Shown: piece after piece, positions 17,519-26,158 of the stretch | Position numbering within the stretch: position 1 is the first letter of the stretch | Layout of the letters: each line of letters opens with the position of its first letter | Source of the DNA: Commensalibacter intestini A911 | GTDB lineage: Bacteria > Pseudomonadota > Alphaproteobacteria > Acetobacterales > Acetobacteraceae | Assembly: GCF_000231445.1 (NCBI RefSeq) | Contig: NZ_AGFR01000009.1 | Coordinates: 372,001 to 436,000 of the forward strand | Direction: 5' to 3' | Length of the DNA: 64,000 bases | The notes under the pieces: model-generated | Told to the model about the DNA's origin: nothing | Database searches by the model: none | The model's input: only the letters and a program-made list of their open reading frames with translations | Made by a program: the position numbers and the translations under genes

Positions 17519-17761
17519 AATTCTTTCCTAATGTATCGTTTTCGGCATGATGCCGAGCAAAATTACTTAGCCTCAGCCTATACCGCGTTATTCTATCGGT
17601 CTAGTCAAATTATTAGGAGAAATAGGGTTTTTCGATCAAAAAAATGATAGTTTCTGGCGTGTAATATATTGTAAGGTTTTGTTTATAATCGAAACTAATT
17701 GTAGATTACTATGCTTACAAAGCATGTTGATAAGTTATGGGAAGTTTTAGAAGAGACTAAG

Positions 17762-18346
17762 ATGCAACGAAAAGTATTGAGAAGTTTTTTAATTTTAATA
17801 GGGCTATTTTATAATATTTCTGGTTTTGCGCAAATATCGGATACTAAAATAGTACAAGGCCCTTTTAAAACAAGTTTATATCCAAATGGCAAAATTTATT
17901 TTACCAGAAAAGAAGATGATCAGAATACAATTGTACAACAATGCTATCCGATTTCTTTCTTTTTAGAAAATGTTCAGAATGGTGCAGTTCAAAAAGAAAA
18001 AATTGATCAGTATGAGGAGGATGGAGGATGTCCAGAAATAAAATCTGTCTTTTTTAGTATTATCAAGAATCAAAAATATATTTTTGTGATGGTCGTTTGG
18101 GATTCAAAGCATGCAGGGGCTGGTACGTATGGTGATGTATACCAAACCTACGCTTATACTAAAAATGATAAAGGGATATTGTCTCTCGATAAAAATATTT
18201 CAGACGATGAGAATTTGTCGGGTTTTAACGGTGACAATAATTGTAAAAGTGATCTTAATCCTGACGGTGACACTGATTGTTATAAGAACTATAAATATAA
18301 AACTGCAGCAGATATCAAAAAATATTTAAAACAAAAATATCATTAG
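17762..18346 (+). CDS. Secreted protein of unknown function
   Basis: I do not recognise this protein. The ATG at 17762 gives a clean signal peptide (MQRKVLRSFLILIGLFYNISGFAQ); an upstream ATG at 17711 would add 17 residues and bury it. The mature part, about 170 residues, has paired cysteines (QQCYPI, GGCPEI, NNCKSD, TDCYKNY), an aromatic-rich beta-like middle (VFFSIIKNQKYIFVMVVWDSKHAGAGTYGDVYQTYAY) and an Asp-rich stretch near DLNPDGDTD that could bind calcium. Probably periplasmic with two disulfides. Followed 45 bp later by another unknown gene on the same strand; together they form a small accessory block between sdh and asd. Confidence 0.65.
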   Translation: MQRKVLRSFLILIGLFYNISGFAQISDTKIVQGPFKTSLYPNGKIYFTRKEDDQNTIVQQCYPISFFLENVQNGAVQKEKIDQYEEDGGCPEIKSVFFSIIKNQKYIFVMVVWDSKHAGAGTYGDVYQTYAYTKNDKGILSLDKNISDDENLSGFNGDNNCKSDLNPDGDTDCYKNYKYKTAADIKKYLKQKYH

Positions 18347-18391
18347 CTGTTGAATAATATTTTATTTTTTTAATTCTCTAGGAGAAAAGAA

Positions 18392-18706
18392 GTGGATTTT
18401 TATACAGGAAAACCAGATCGTCCGATTGAGCATTATGGGATTGTTTCTTATACTTTTCAACAATTACCATTTATGGAAAAAGCGTCAGGTGCATTAAAAG
18501 AACTGTTTAAGAATAAGGTAAAAAAAGTTGAACCACAATCTGATGAAGAAGCAATGCAATCAATAAAGCTGTTAGTTTTAGAAAAAAACTCAAAAACAAA
18601 TGTTATTTATGATATGAAAATTTCTACCATTTATGTTCCTGCTTTTTATGCTTACTGTATGATTACAAAAATATATGCAAGTTATGGACGTTATAAAGAT
18701 GAATAA
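18392..18706 (+). CDS. Small protein of unknown function
   Basis: 104 residues, starting with GTG at 18392 behind a good AGGAGAAAAG ribosome site. No signal peptide and no certain membrane helix, although the end (IYVPAFYAYCMITKIYASYGRY) is aromatic and mildly hydrophobic. Composition is Lys/Glu-rich in the middle. No family recognised. Its tandem position behind the secreted protein suggests cotranscription. Confidence 0.5.
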   Translation: MDFYTGKPDRPIEHYGIVSYTFQQLPFMEKASGALKELFKNKVKKVEPQSDEEAMQSIKLLVLEKNSKTNVIYDMKISTIYVPAFYAYCMITKIYASYGRYKDE

Positions 18707-18713
18707 AACAATA

Positions 18714-18738
18714 AAAAAAGCGAGAATGTCTCGCCTTT
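18714..18738 (-). terminator. Rho-independent terminator of asd
   Basis: GCGAGA (18720-18725) and TCTCGC (18729-18734) form a 6-bp GC-rich stem with a 3-nt loop, extended by A/T pairs. On the minus strand it is followed by seven T residues, 33 bp beyond the asd stop. On the plus strand a shorter CTTT follows, so it may also stop the upstream unknown gene. Confidence 0.8.
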
Positions 18739-18766
18739 AATGTAGATCAACTCTTGTGATTGTAGA

Positions 18767-19789
18767 TTATTTCTTAGAAACGAGATTTTGTTCAATCATT
18801 GATTCAGCAATTTGCACAGTGTTTAATGCAGCGCCTTTGCGGAGGTTGTCAGACACGCACCACAAAGCCAAACCATTTGGCACAGTTGGATCAATGCGTA
18901 ATCTGGAAACGTAAGACGCATCTTCACCAGCAGCTTCGATTTGAGTAACATAGCCTTCATCTTGGCGTTCATCATATAAAATAACACCATCTGCTTTACG
19001 AAGGGCTTTACGTGCTTTTTCGAGGTCAACAGGGCGTTCACATTCAATGGTAATGGCTTCACCATGGCCAATAAAGACAGGAACGCGCACACAAGTTGCC
19101 ACAACAGCGATATCTGGATCTAGAATTTTTCTGGTTTCTACTGCCATTTTCCATTCTTCTTTGGTAAATCCATCATCCATGAATTTATCAATGTGAGGAA
19201 TACAGTTGAAAGCGATTTGTTTCGTGAAATTACCACGAGAAATGCTTTCTCCGATTAAAGAAGATTTGGTTTGGGTGAATAATTCATCCATGCCTTTTTT
19301 ACCAGCACCACCTACCGCTTGATAGGTTGATACAACCACTCTTTTAATTTTAAAAAGCTCGTGTAATGGTTTCAGTGCAACAACCATTTGAATGGTTGAG
19401 CAATTTGGGTTCGCAATGATGTTGCGTTTCGCTTTTTTTAGATCTTCTGGGTTTACTTCAGGCACAACCAAAGGAACATCAGGTTCCATACGGAAGTATG
19501 AAGTATTGTCAACGACGATACATCCTGCTTCTGCGGCTTTAGGGGCATAGATTGCAGAGACAGAAGCGCCAGCAGAAGAAAGAACAAAATCCCATCCGTT
19601 AAAATCGAATGTTTCTAGGTTTTGAACCTTTAGAACTTTTTTATCGCCAAAAGAAATTTCTTTTCCAGCAGAGCGAGGTGAAGCTAATGCTGCAATATCT
19701 TTAATTGGAAAGTCCCGTTCAGCAAGAATTTTCAAAATTTCTCTGCCCACAGCTCCAGTGGCACCCATAACGGCTACGCGATAACCCAT
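18767..19789 (-). CDS. asd: Aspartate-semialdehyde dehydrogenase
   Basis: 340 residues. NADPH site near the start (VAVMGATGAVGREILKIL), catalytic Cys in NPNCSTIQMVVAL, the loop STYQAVGGAGKKGMDEL, and substrate-binding residues in RVPVFIGHGEAITIE. It reduces aspartyl phosphate to the semialdehyde, the branch point to lysine/diaminopimelate, threonine and methionine, so it is essential for the cell wall. Monocistronic, with its own terminator. Confidence 0.97.
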   Translation of the reverse strand: MGYRVAVMGATGAVGREILKILAERDFPIKDIAALASPRSAGKEISFGDKKVLKVQNLETFDFNGWDFVLSSAGASVSAIYAPKAAEAGCIVVDNTSYFRMEPDVPLVVPEVNPEDLKKAKRNIIANPNCSTIQMVVALKPLHELFKIKRVVVSTYQAVGGAGKKGMDELFTQTKSSLIGESISRGNFTKQIAFNCIPHIDKFMDDGFTKEEWKMAVETRKILDPDIAVVATCVRVPVFIGHGEAITIECERPVDLEKARKALRKADGVILYDERQDEGYVTQIEAAGEDASYVSRLRIDPTVPNGLALWCVSDNLRKGAALNTVQIAESMIEQNLVSKK

Positions 19790-20000
19790 AGTTCTTTTAT
19801 CCTTAGATTAGGTTCATAAATCTTAAAACTGAAAAGAATATATTTACAGGTTTATTCTTGCTTGTAAACGCATGAAAACAAAAAAGGCTTAAAAGAGATC
19901 ACAATTGTAAGAGCTATATAAAAATTACTATGAATTTTCATTTATAACATTAAATAGAAGGGGTATTATTAGATAAAAATTGACTGAAAAAGAGTGGAAT

Positions 20001-21119
20001 ATGAATTTACCCAGTGCTGTTTATCAGGAAAGAGTAAAAGCAGAAACGTTAAAGCAAGATGCTGCACAACAAAAAATTGTTTTTATGTTGGATCAACTCT
20101 GTAAATCTCTGGCTACGTATCAACCTGCTGTTCATTCTGCTGGTGGGATGTTGGGTGCTTTAAAAAGTATCTGGCAAAAGCCTGTTCAACCTCCTAAAGG
20201 GCTTTATTTGGTTGGATCTGTGGGGCGTGGGAAATCGATGTTAATGGATTTGTTCTATGCTCAGGTTCCTGTGCAATATAAGATCAGGACGCATTTTCAT
20301 ATTTTTATGCAAGAAACCTATAAAAGATTTCATGTCTTAAAACAGCGATCAGGAAAAGGTGGCGATCCTATTCCTACATTGGCAAGAGAGCTGGCTCAAA
20401 AAGCATGGCTTTTATGTTTTGATGAGTTTCAAATTAATGATATTGCCGATGCTGTTTTGTTGGGTCGTTTGTTTGAACAGCTTTTTGCATTAGGCGTCGT
20501 GGTGGTTGCAACATCGAATGTGAGAATTAAAAATCTCTTTCAAAATCGACCTGGTGCGGATGCTTTTAAGCCATTTATAAAAATTTTATCTCAGCAAATG
20601 AATGAGGTTGAATTAAATGCAGCACAGGATTATCGTTTAGGTCGTAGTGAAAATGAACAACGGTGGTTAATTCCCTGTACGATGCATAATAAAGAGCAAT
20701 TAGATCATGTATTTTTGCGTGAATCGCATGGTGTTCCTGAGAAAGAAGAAATGCTTTTGGTGATGGGTAGAAAGCTGAATGTTCCTCATGCTGCAGGTGA
20801 TGTTGCACGTTTTAAATTTGCTGACTTATGTGATGTAGCGTTGGGAGTTGGGGATTACCTTGCTTTGGCCCAACGATTTAAAACAATCATTTTAGATGAT
20901 ATTCCCGTATTTAACCCAGAGAATGTTAATGTCATTGAACGTTTTACAATGTTAATTGATGTATTGTATGAGCAAAATGTGAAACTATATGTTTCGGCAG
21001 AGACAGATTTTGAACATATTTATCGTAAAGAAGATCGCAGATCCTTTTTCGAACGTACAATTTCGCGGTTAAATGAAATGCAAGGTCAGAATTGGGGTAA
21101 TGTCGCCCGAGCAGTGTAA
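20001..21119 (+). CDS. zapE: Cell division ATPase ZapE (AFG1 family)
   Basis: About 372 residues from ATG 20001, preferred over an in-frame TTG at 19980 because GAGTGG directly precedes it. Walker A is GSVGRGKSMLMDLFY, followed by HFHIFMQETYKRFH, and Walker B is LLCFDEFQINDIADA; VVVATSNVRIKNLFQ is sensor 1. AFG1/ZapE proteins are membrane-associated AAA-like ATPases; ZapE in E. coli acts at the Z-ring, and the mitochondrial homologue is in protein quality control. In Alphaproteobacteria it commonly lies near TCA genes, as here directly before sucA (55 bp). Confidence 0.93.
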   Translation: MNLPSAVYQERVKAETLKQDAAQQKIVFMLDQLCKSLATYQPAVHSAGGMLGALKSIWQKPVQPPKGLYLVGSVGRGKSMLMDLFYAQVPVQYKIRTHFHIFMQETYKRFHVLKQRSGKGGDPIPTLARELAQKAWLLCFDEFQINDIADAVLLGRLFEQLFALGVVVVATSNVRIKNLFQNRPGADAFKPFIKILSQQMNEVELNAAQDYRLGRSENEQRWLIPCTMHNKEQLDHVFLRESHGVPEKEEMLLVMGRKLNVPHAAGDVARFKFADLCDVALGVGDYLALAQRFKTIILDDIPVFNPENVNVIERFTMLIDVLYEQNVKLYVSAETDFEHIYRKEDRRSFFERTISRLNEMQGQNWGNVARAV

Positions 21120-21174
21120 GAGATTGCTGATAATAGTAAATTTGCATAAAGAGTTTTAAGGAACGAAAGAGACA

Positions 21175-24045
21175 ATGGCGGCTAAGGATCAGATTGAAAG
21201 TATATTTAGCGGATCAAATGGTGCTTATCTGGCTGATCTTTACGCACAATGGGTTGAAAATCCAGAAAGTGTTGATCCTTCATTCTCTGATTTATTTATG
21301 ATGCTGGATGATGCACATAATATTATTGTTAAAGACGCCCGAGGAGCCTCCTGGTCTCCACGTCCATTAACAGATATTTTGCATGATATTGATGAAAAAG
21401 CAGCCTCTACCCCTCAAAAAACAACTCAAATTACTCATGTGCAAATTGAGGCTGCTGTTCATGATAGTATACGTGCAATTGCATTAATCAATGCATATCG
21501 TAATTTTGGACATCAGTATGCGCAACTTGATCCATTAAAACTAGCTCATAGAATTGTAGTCGCAGATCTTGATCCAAAAACATATGGGTTTGCTGCGCAA
21601 GATATGGATCGTCCTATTTTTGTGGGGAATAAGGTTGCTTCTTTTTTACCCAAAGAGATCCATACGTTAAGTGAAATTATTGCTGGATTAAAGCGTGTTT
21701 ATTGTCGTTCTATTGCTTGGGAATATATGTATTTACAAGATTTAGAACAACGTCATTGGTTGATGCAGAAAATAGAAAGTCAGGGCGTTATTAATCTAGC
21801 AACTGAAGATAAACAAAGAATTTTACAGCAAATTACAGAAGCTGTTGGTTTAGAAAATTTCTGTCAAAAAAGATATGTTGGTGTTAAACGGTTTGGTCTA
21901 GATGGCGCCGAAGTTACTATTCCAGCACTTCATGCGCTCATTCGTCAGGCAGTTCAATATGATGTCCAGTCAATCAGTATGGGAATGGCACATCGTGGGC
22001 GGTTAAATGTTTTAACCAATGTGATTGGTAAATCTTTTACAGCGTTATTCCATGAATTTGCAGGAGGCTCTTATAAACCAGAAGGGATTTCTGGTGCTGC
22101 TGATGTAAAGTATCATCTTGGATATCGTAAAACAGTTGAAGTTGCAGGGAAAACAATAGAGCTTTCGATGGCATTCAATCCTTCACATTTAGAAGTAGTA
22201 GGGGCTGCTGTTGAAGGGCAAGTACGAGCCGAGCAAGATCGTCGTTCAGGTAAGCATTTAGCAGTTATTTTACATGGAGATGCTGCTTTTGCTGGGCAAG
22301 GGGTTGTTTATGAGATTTTGGCAATGTCACAATTGCCTGCTTATCAAACAGATGGCTCTATTCATATTGTTATTAATAATCAAATTGGTTTTACAACCGC
22401 TCCGGAAGAGTCCTCTTCTGGATATTACAGCACAGATGTTGCAAAAGTTGCTCGTGCGCCAATTATTCATGTGAACGGCGATGACCCAGAGGCCGTTGTA
22501 AAAGTAATGCAGCTGGCTGTGGCGTTTAGAGAACGTTTTTCAACGGATGTTGTCGTTGATTTGGTTTGTTATCGTCGACATGGTCACAATGAAACTGACG
22601 AGCCTGTTTTTACACAACCTGTGATGACGCAAGCCATTCGTAAGCATGATAATCTTTATAAAGTCTATGCGGATAAATTAGCAAAAGAAGGCGTGATCTC
22701 TTTTGTCGAAAGTGAAGCAAATTGGAGTGAGTTCCAAGAATATTTGCAAGAAAGTTATGTTGTTGCACAGAATTATCGTGTGAACGAGATGGAGTGGATT
22801 GCCAAAGAGTGGCAAGAAATGAAATTTCGAGGGCAAGATCGTCAGAATTTCTCAACGGCGATTTCTCATGATATAGTACAAAAAATCGGAAAAGCTTTAT
22901 CTTCTTATGCAGAAGGATTTGATTGTCATCCTAAACTCATCCGTCAATTAGAAGTCAAAGCACAAATGTTCTCAACAGGAGTTGGGATTGATTGGGCAAC
23001 AGCCGAAGCATTAGCATTTGGGAGTTTATTGGTTGAGGGATATCCTGTTCGATTAACGGGTCAAGATTGTCAAAGAGGCACATTTAGTCATCGAAACGCG
23101 GTTTTATTCGATCAAAAGACGCAACAGCCTTACGTTTTATTAAACCATATACAGCCAGAGCAGGCAAAGATAGATATTTATAACTCTCATTTGTCTGAAT
23201 TTGCTGTGTTGGGATTTGAGTATGGATATAGCTGCACGAATGCAAATGCATTAATTTTGTGGGAAGCTCAATTTGGAGACTTCGTCAATAGTGCACAAAT
23301 TATTATAGACCAGTTTATTAGTGCAGGCGAAAGCAAGTGGCTGCAAATGTCTGGTTTAGTGATGTTGTTACCTCATGCACAAGAAGGGCAAGGTGCAGAA
23401 CATTCTTCCGCACGGTTGGAACGTTTTTTACAACTATGTGCAGAAGATAATATGCAGATTTGTAACTTAACGACACCAGCGAATTATTTCCATGCTTTAC
23501 GCCGTCAATTAAAAAGAAATTATCGTCAGCCCTTGGTGATTATGTCTCCCAAATCCTTGTTAAGACATAAACTAGCCCAATCTCCTTTATCTGGGTTTAC
23601 TGATCAAACGCAGTTCTTACCAGTGATTGATGAAGTGGATCCAACGGTTACAGATAAAGAGGCTATTAAACGAGTCGTGATTTGTTCCGGTAAAGTCTAT
23701 TATGACTTGTTAATGAGGCGACTTGAGTTGCGTTGTGAATTGCAATCAGAACAAATTACTTTGGTAAGATTGGAGCAATTTTATCCTTTCCCAGCTTCAG
23801 AGTTGGCGGAGATCTTATCTGGTTATCCGAATGCAGAAATGGTGTGGTGTCAGGAAGAGCCAGAAAATATGGGTGGATGGAATTTTGTTGATCGTAAAAT
23901 TGAAAAGATTTTACGAGAAATGAATCATAAAACAAGTTTTGTGAAGTATGTTGGACGATTGTCAGCAGCCAGTCCGGCGACTGGATTAGCTTCTGTTTAT
24001 AAGGCAGAGCAAGCGACTTTAGTAGATCAAGCATTAGATCATTAA
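21175..24045 (+). CDS. sucA: 2-oxoglutarate dehydrogenase E1 component
   Basis: 956 residues, normal length. The N-terminal E2-binding segment (SIFSGSNGAYLADLYAQWVENPESVDPSFSDLF) is present. The thiamine diphosphate region includes MGMAHRGRLNVLTNV, the GDG-like motif HGDAAFAGQGVVYE and INNQIGFTT; the C-terminal half has GQDCQRGTFSHRNAV and EAQFGDFVNSAQ. It decarboxylates 2-oxoglutarate and transfers the succinyl group to SucB. With sdhCDAB it supports an oxidative TCA cycle. First gene of sucA-sucB, 61 bp apart. Confidence 0.98.
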   Translation: MAAKDQIESIFSGSNGAYLADLYAQWVENPESVDPSFSDLFMMLDDAHNIIVKDARGASWSPRPLTDILHDIDEKAASTPQKTTQITHVQIEAAVHDSIRAIALINAYRNFGHQYAQLDPLKLAHRIVVADLDPKTYGFAAQDMDRPIFVGNKVASFLPKEIHTLSEIIAGLKRVYCRSIAWEYMYLQDLEQRHWLMQKIESQGVINLATEDKQRILQQITEAVGLENFCQKRYVGVKRFGLDGAEVTIPALHALIRQAVQYDVQSISMGMAHRGRLNVLTNVIGKSFTALFHEFAGGSYKPEGISGAADVKYHLGYRKTVEVAGKTIELSMAFNPSHLEVVGAAVEGQVRAEQDRRSGKHLAVILHGDAAFAGQGVVYEILAMSQLPAYQTDGSIHIVINNQIGFTTAPEESSSGYYSTDVAKVARAPIIHVNGDDPEAVVKVMQLAVAFRERFSTDVVVDLVCYRRHGHNETDEPVFTQPVMTQAIRKHDNLYKVYADKLAKEGVISFVESEANWSEFQEYLQESYVVAQNYRVNEMEWIAKEWQEMKFRGQDRQNFSTAISHDIVQKIGKALSSYAEGFDCHPKLIRQLEVKAQMFSTGVGIDWATAEALAFGSLLVEGYPVRLTGQDCQRGTFSHRNAVLFDQKTQQPYVLLNHIQPEQAKIDIYNSHLSEFAVLGFEYGYSCTNANALILWEAQFGDFVNSAQIIIDQFISAGESKWLQMSGLVMLLPHAQEGQGAEHSSARLERFLQLCAEDNMQICNLTTPANYFHALRRQLKRNYRQPLVIMSPKSLLRHKLAQSPLSGFTDQTQFLPVIDEVDPTVTDKEAIKRVVICSGKVYYDLLMRRLELRCELQSEQITLVRLEQFYPFPASELAEILSGYPNAEMVWCQEEPENMGGWNFVDRKIEKILREMNHKTSFVKYVGRLSAASPATGLASVYKAEQATLVDQALDH

Positions 24046-24106
24046 AAAGCTTAATTTTATTACGATAAAAATGATAAAGACAGCATAAATAAGAAAGTAA
24101 GTAATA

Positions 24107-25318
24107 ATGTCAGTAGAGATTAAAGTCCCTCAACTTGGAGAAAGTATTTCAGTTGCAACGATTGCAAAATGGCTTAAGCAACCAGGCGAATTAGTCGCAA
24201 TAGATGAGGCTGTTATCGAGTTGGAAACGGATAAAGTGAGTGTTGAGGTTGTAGCACCACAAGCGGGGATTTTGGGAGTTCATTTTGTTCAAGCTGGAGA
24301 TGAAGTGGCGGTTGGAGCTGTACTGACAACAATTGAAGAGGGAAATGCACAAGTTGTAAAGTCTCAAGGCCTAACAGCAATTTCACAGGTTGAAACATCT
24401 AAGCGCGTGGAGACAGTTGGTCAAGAGCCTCAAACACATCAACCAATGCCAGCAGCACGTAAAATGATGGATGAAAAACAGATTACTGCGACACAAATCG
24501 GACAAGGCACAGGGAAAGATGGTCGTATTACGCGAGATGATGTGGTGAATTTTGTTGAGAGTGATGGGCATAAACTTGTAACTGCACCATCGCCTGTTTC
24601 GGCTCGTGAAGATGACCCTCGTGAAGAGCGTGTCAAAATGACAAGGTTGCGTCGCACGATTGCTAGACGCTTAAAAAATGCCCAAGAAACAGCAGCAATG
24701 TTAACGACTTTTAATGAAGTCGATATGTCTGCGATTATGAAAATGCGCACAGAATATAAAGACGCATTTAATAAAAGACATGAGGGTGCGCGGCTTGGGT
24801 TTATGTCTTTTTTTGTAAAAGCAACCGTATCTGCTTTGCAAGAATATCCTGCGATTAACGCACAAATTGATGGGGAAGATATTATCTATCGTCATTTTGT
24901 AAATATGGGGATTGCAATCGGTGGGCCGAATGGATTGGTGGTGCCTGTCTTGCGTGATGCAGATCAAATGAGCTTTGCTGAAATTGAAATGCAGATTGCG
25001 AATTTCGCACAAAAAGCACGTAGTAATCAGTTAAAACTTGATGATTTATCAAATGGCACGTTCTCTATTACGAATGGTGGGATTTATGGGTCTTTGATGT
25101 CTACTCCAATTATCAATATGCCTCAGTCAGGTATTTTGGGGATGCATGCAATTAAAGAACGTCCGATTGCTGAAAATGGCCAAGTCGTTATTCGTCCAAT
25201 GATGTATTTGGCGTTGTCTTATGATCATCGTATTGTGGATGGTAAAGAAGCTGTGAGCTTTTTAGTGCATATCAAAGATAAAATTGAGCATCCAGAGCGT
25301 TTATTATTGGATGTTTAG
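24107..25318 (+). CDS. sucB: Dihydrolipoamide succinyltransferase (E2 of 2-oxoglutarate dehydrogenase)
   Basis: 403 residues with three domains. The lipoyl domain (1-75) carries the lipoylated Lys in [12 protein letters not shown] linker leads to the peripheral-subunit-binding domain (about 110-145, [10 protein letters not shown] to GRITRDDVV). The catalytic domain contains [15 protein letters not shown] and the active-site His in [13 protein letters not shown]. It builds the core of the complex and passes reducing equivalents to E3. The usual close spacing to lpdA is lost: 840 bp with a decayed gene lies downstream. Confidence 0.97.
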   Translation: MSVEIKVPQLGESISVATIAKWLKQPGELVAIDEAVIELETDKVSVEVVAPQAGILGVHFVQAGDEVAVGAVLTTIEEGNAQVVKSQGLTAISQVETSKRVETVGQEPQTHQPMPAARKMMDEKQITATQIGQGTGKDGRITRDDVVNFVESDGHKLVTAPSPVSAREDDPREERVKMTRLRRTIARRLKNAQETAAMLTTFNEVDMSAIMKMRTEYKDAFNKRHEGARLGFMSFFVKATVSALQEYPAINAQIDGEDIIYRHFVNMGIAIGGPNGLVVPVLRDADQMSFAEIEMQIANFAQKARSNQLKLDDLSNGTFSITNGGIYGSLMSTPIINMPQSGILGMHAIKERPIAENGQVVIRPMMYLALSYDHRIVDGKEAVSFLVHIKDKIEHPERLLLDV

Positions 25319-25438
25319 AGATTTATCTTTAATTGGATGTGGTCAATATAAAAGGGTAAATAATAGCGTTTTTGGTTCCATTTGCGCAGAATGTTATTTT
25401 CGATATATTAACGATCAATAAAATGCTTATCATTCAGG

Positions 25439-26037
25439 ATGAATCATAAAAAAAACTTTTTGTAGCCCTTGCACTATTGGCAATCCCGATGGTTTCTCAT
25501 ACAGAAGGAACAAAAAGGGAAGGAAATATTCTTACGGCTACCACAAAAAACATTTGATGTAGCCGTTATGCCTTGGCTCCAGCTATTGTTCGCTTAACTT
25601 AATCGACAGGCTTCACAGAATTATTGATGTCGTCAAACAATGTTACAATGATACAGATGCACGTACTTCTGCAAATGATATTTGTGTATTCGAAGACATG
25701 TAGCTGAAAGCCATGGCTGATACATATCGATATAATAGTGAACAAATGGGCGATGATGATCCAACCGTTGGAATAAAATATCCCCCCTGATTCCATAGTA
25801 TATAGTTATGATTTCAGAACGATATATTTTTATAATTATACTCTACATCAAGCTGATATTGATAATGATCAAGAAATCAATTTAGAATTCCATTATTTCC
25901 GAGATCGAGTTAGCGAATTAATTGATGTTTTAAACGCTACATGTAAAAAACTTAGGCAATGGTCCCTCTGGCACCAGGATTGGTATAACCATCACTGGCA
26001 ACCGCTTTGTTTCCCATTGCAGAGGCAACATTTTTGA
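25439..26037 (+). pseudogene. Decayed gene for a small secreted protein, between sucB and lpdA
   Basis: ATG 25439 is followed by an A8 run (25448-25455); if one A is restored the frame reads a perfect signal peptide (MNHKKKLFVALALLAIPMVS). Then come a stop near 25555 and a shift near 25600. The frame IDRLHRIIDVVKQCYNDTD (about 25601 onward) continues coding-like through SANDICVFEDM to a TAG at 25699, resumes as LKAMADTYRYNSEQMGDDD, and ends around 25790. A last fragment, FRTIYFYNYTLHQADIDNDQ to RVSELIDVLNATCKKL (25811-25955), looks like the C-terminal part. Several independent lesions mean a dead gene, originally perhaps 170-190 residues, with no recognised family. Confidence 0.65.
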
Positions 26038-26056
26038 TAGTATGTTTATAAATGGC
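25952..26056 (-). pseudogene. Possible 3' remnant of a second gene
   Basis: On the minus strand a 35-codon open stretch reads KNVASAMGNKAVASDGY then TNPGARGTIA and stops at 25952. The Gly/Ala/Asn-rich composition differs from the surrounding decayed DNA and looks like a coding end, but it is too short to assign and has no start signal. It overlaps the end of the plus-strand pseudogene, so one of the two is chance. Confidence 0.2.
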
Positions 26057-26158
26057 TTATCTATAATTAAAGATAAATAATGAAGTGATTGTTTGTATCA
26101 ATAATGCTTTACGTAGAACGAATATATTGATTCTTATTATTAAAGGAAGGTTACCCTG

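Noticed and set aside
25599-25796. Minus-strand 65-codon frame in the sucB-lpdA spacer
   Set aside because: Aromatic and Ile-rich mirror of the plus-strand coding fragments; no start signal.
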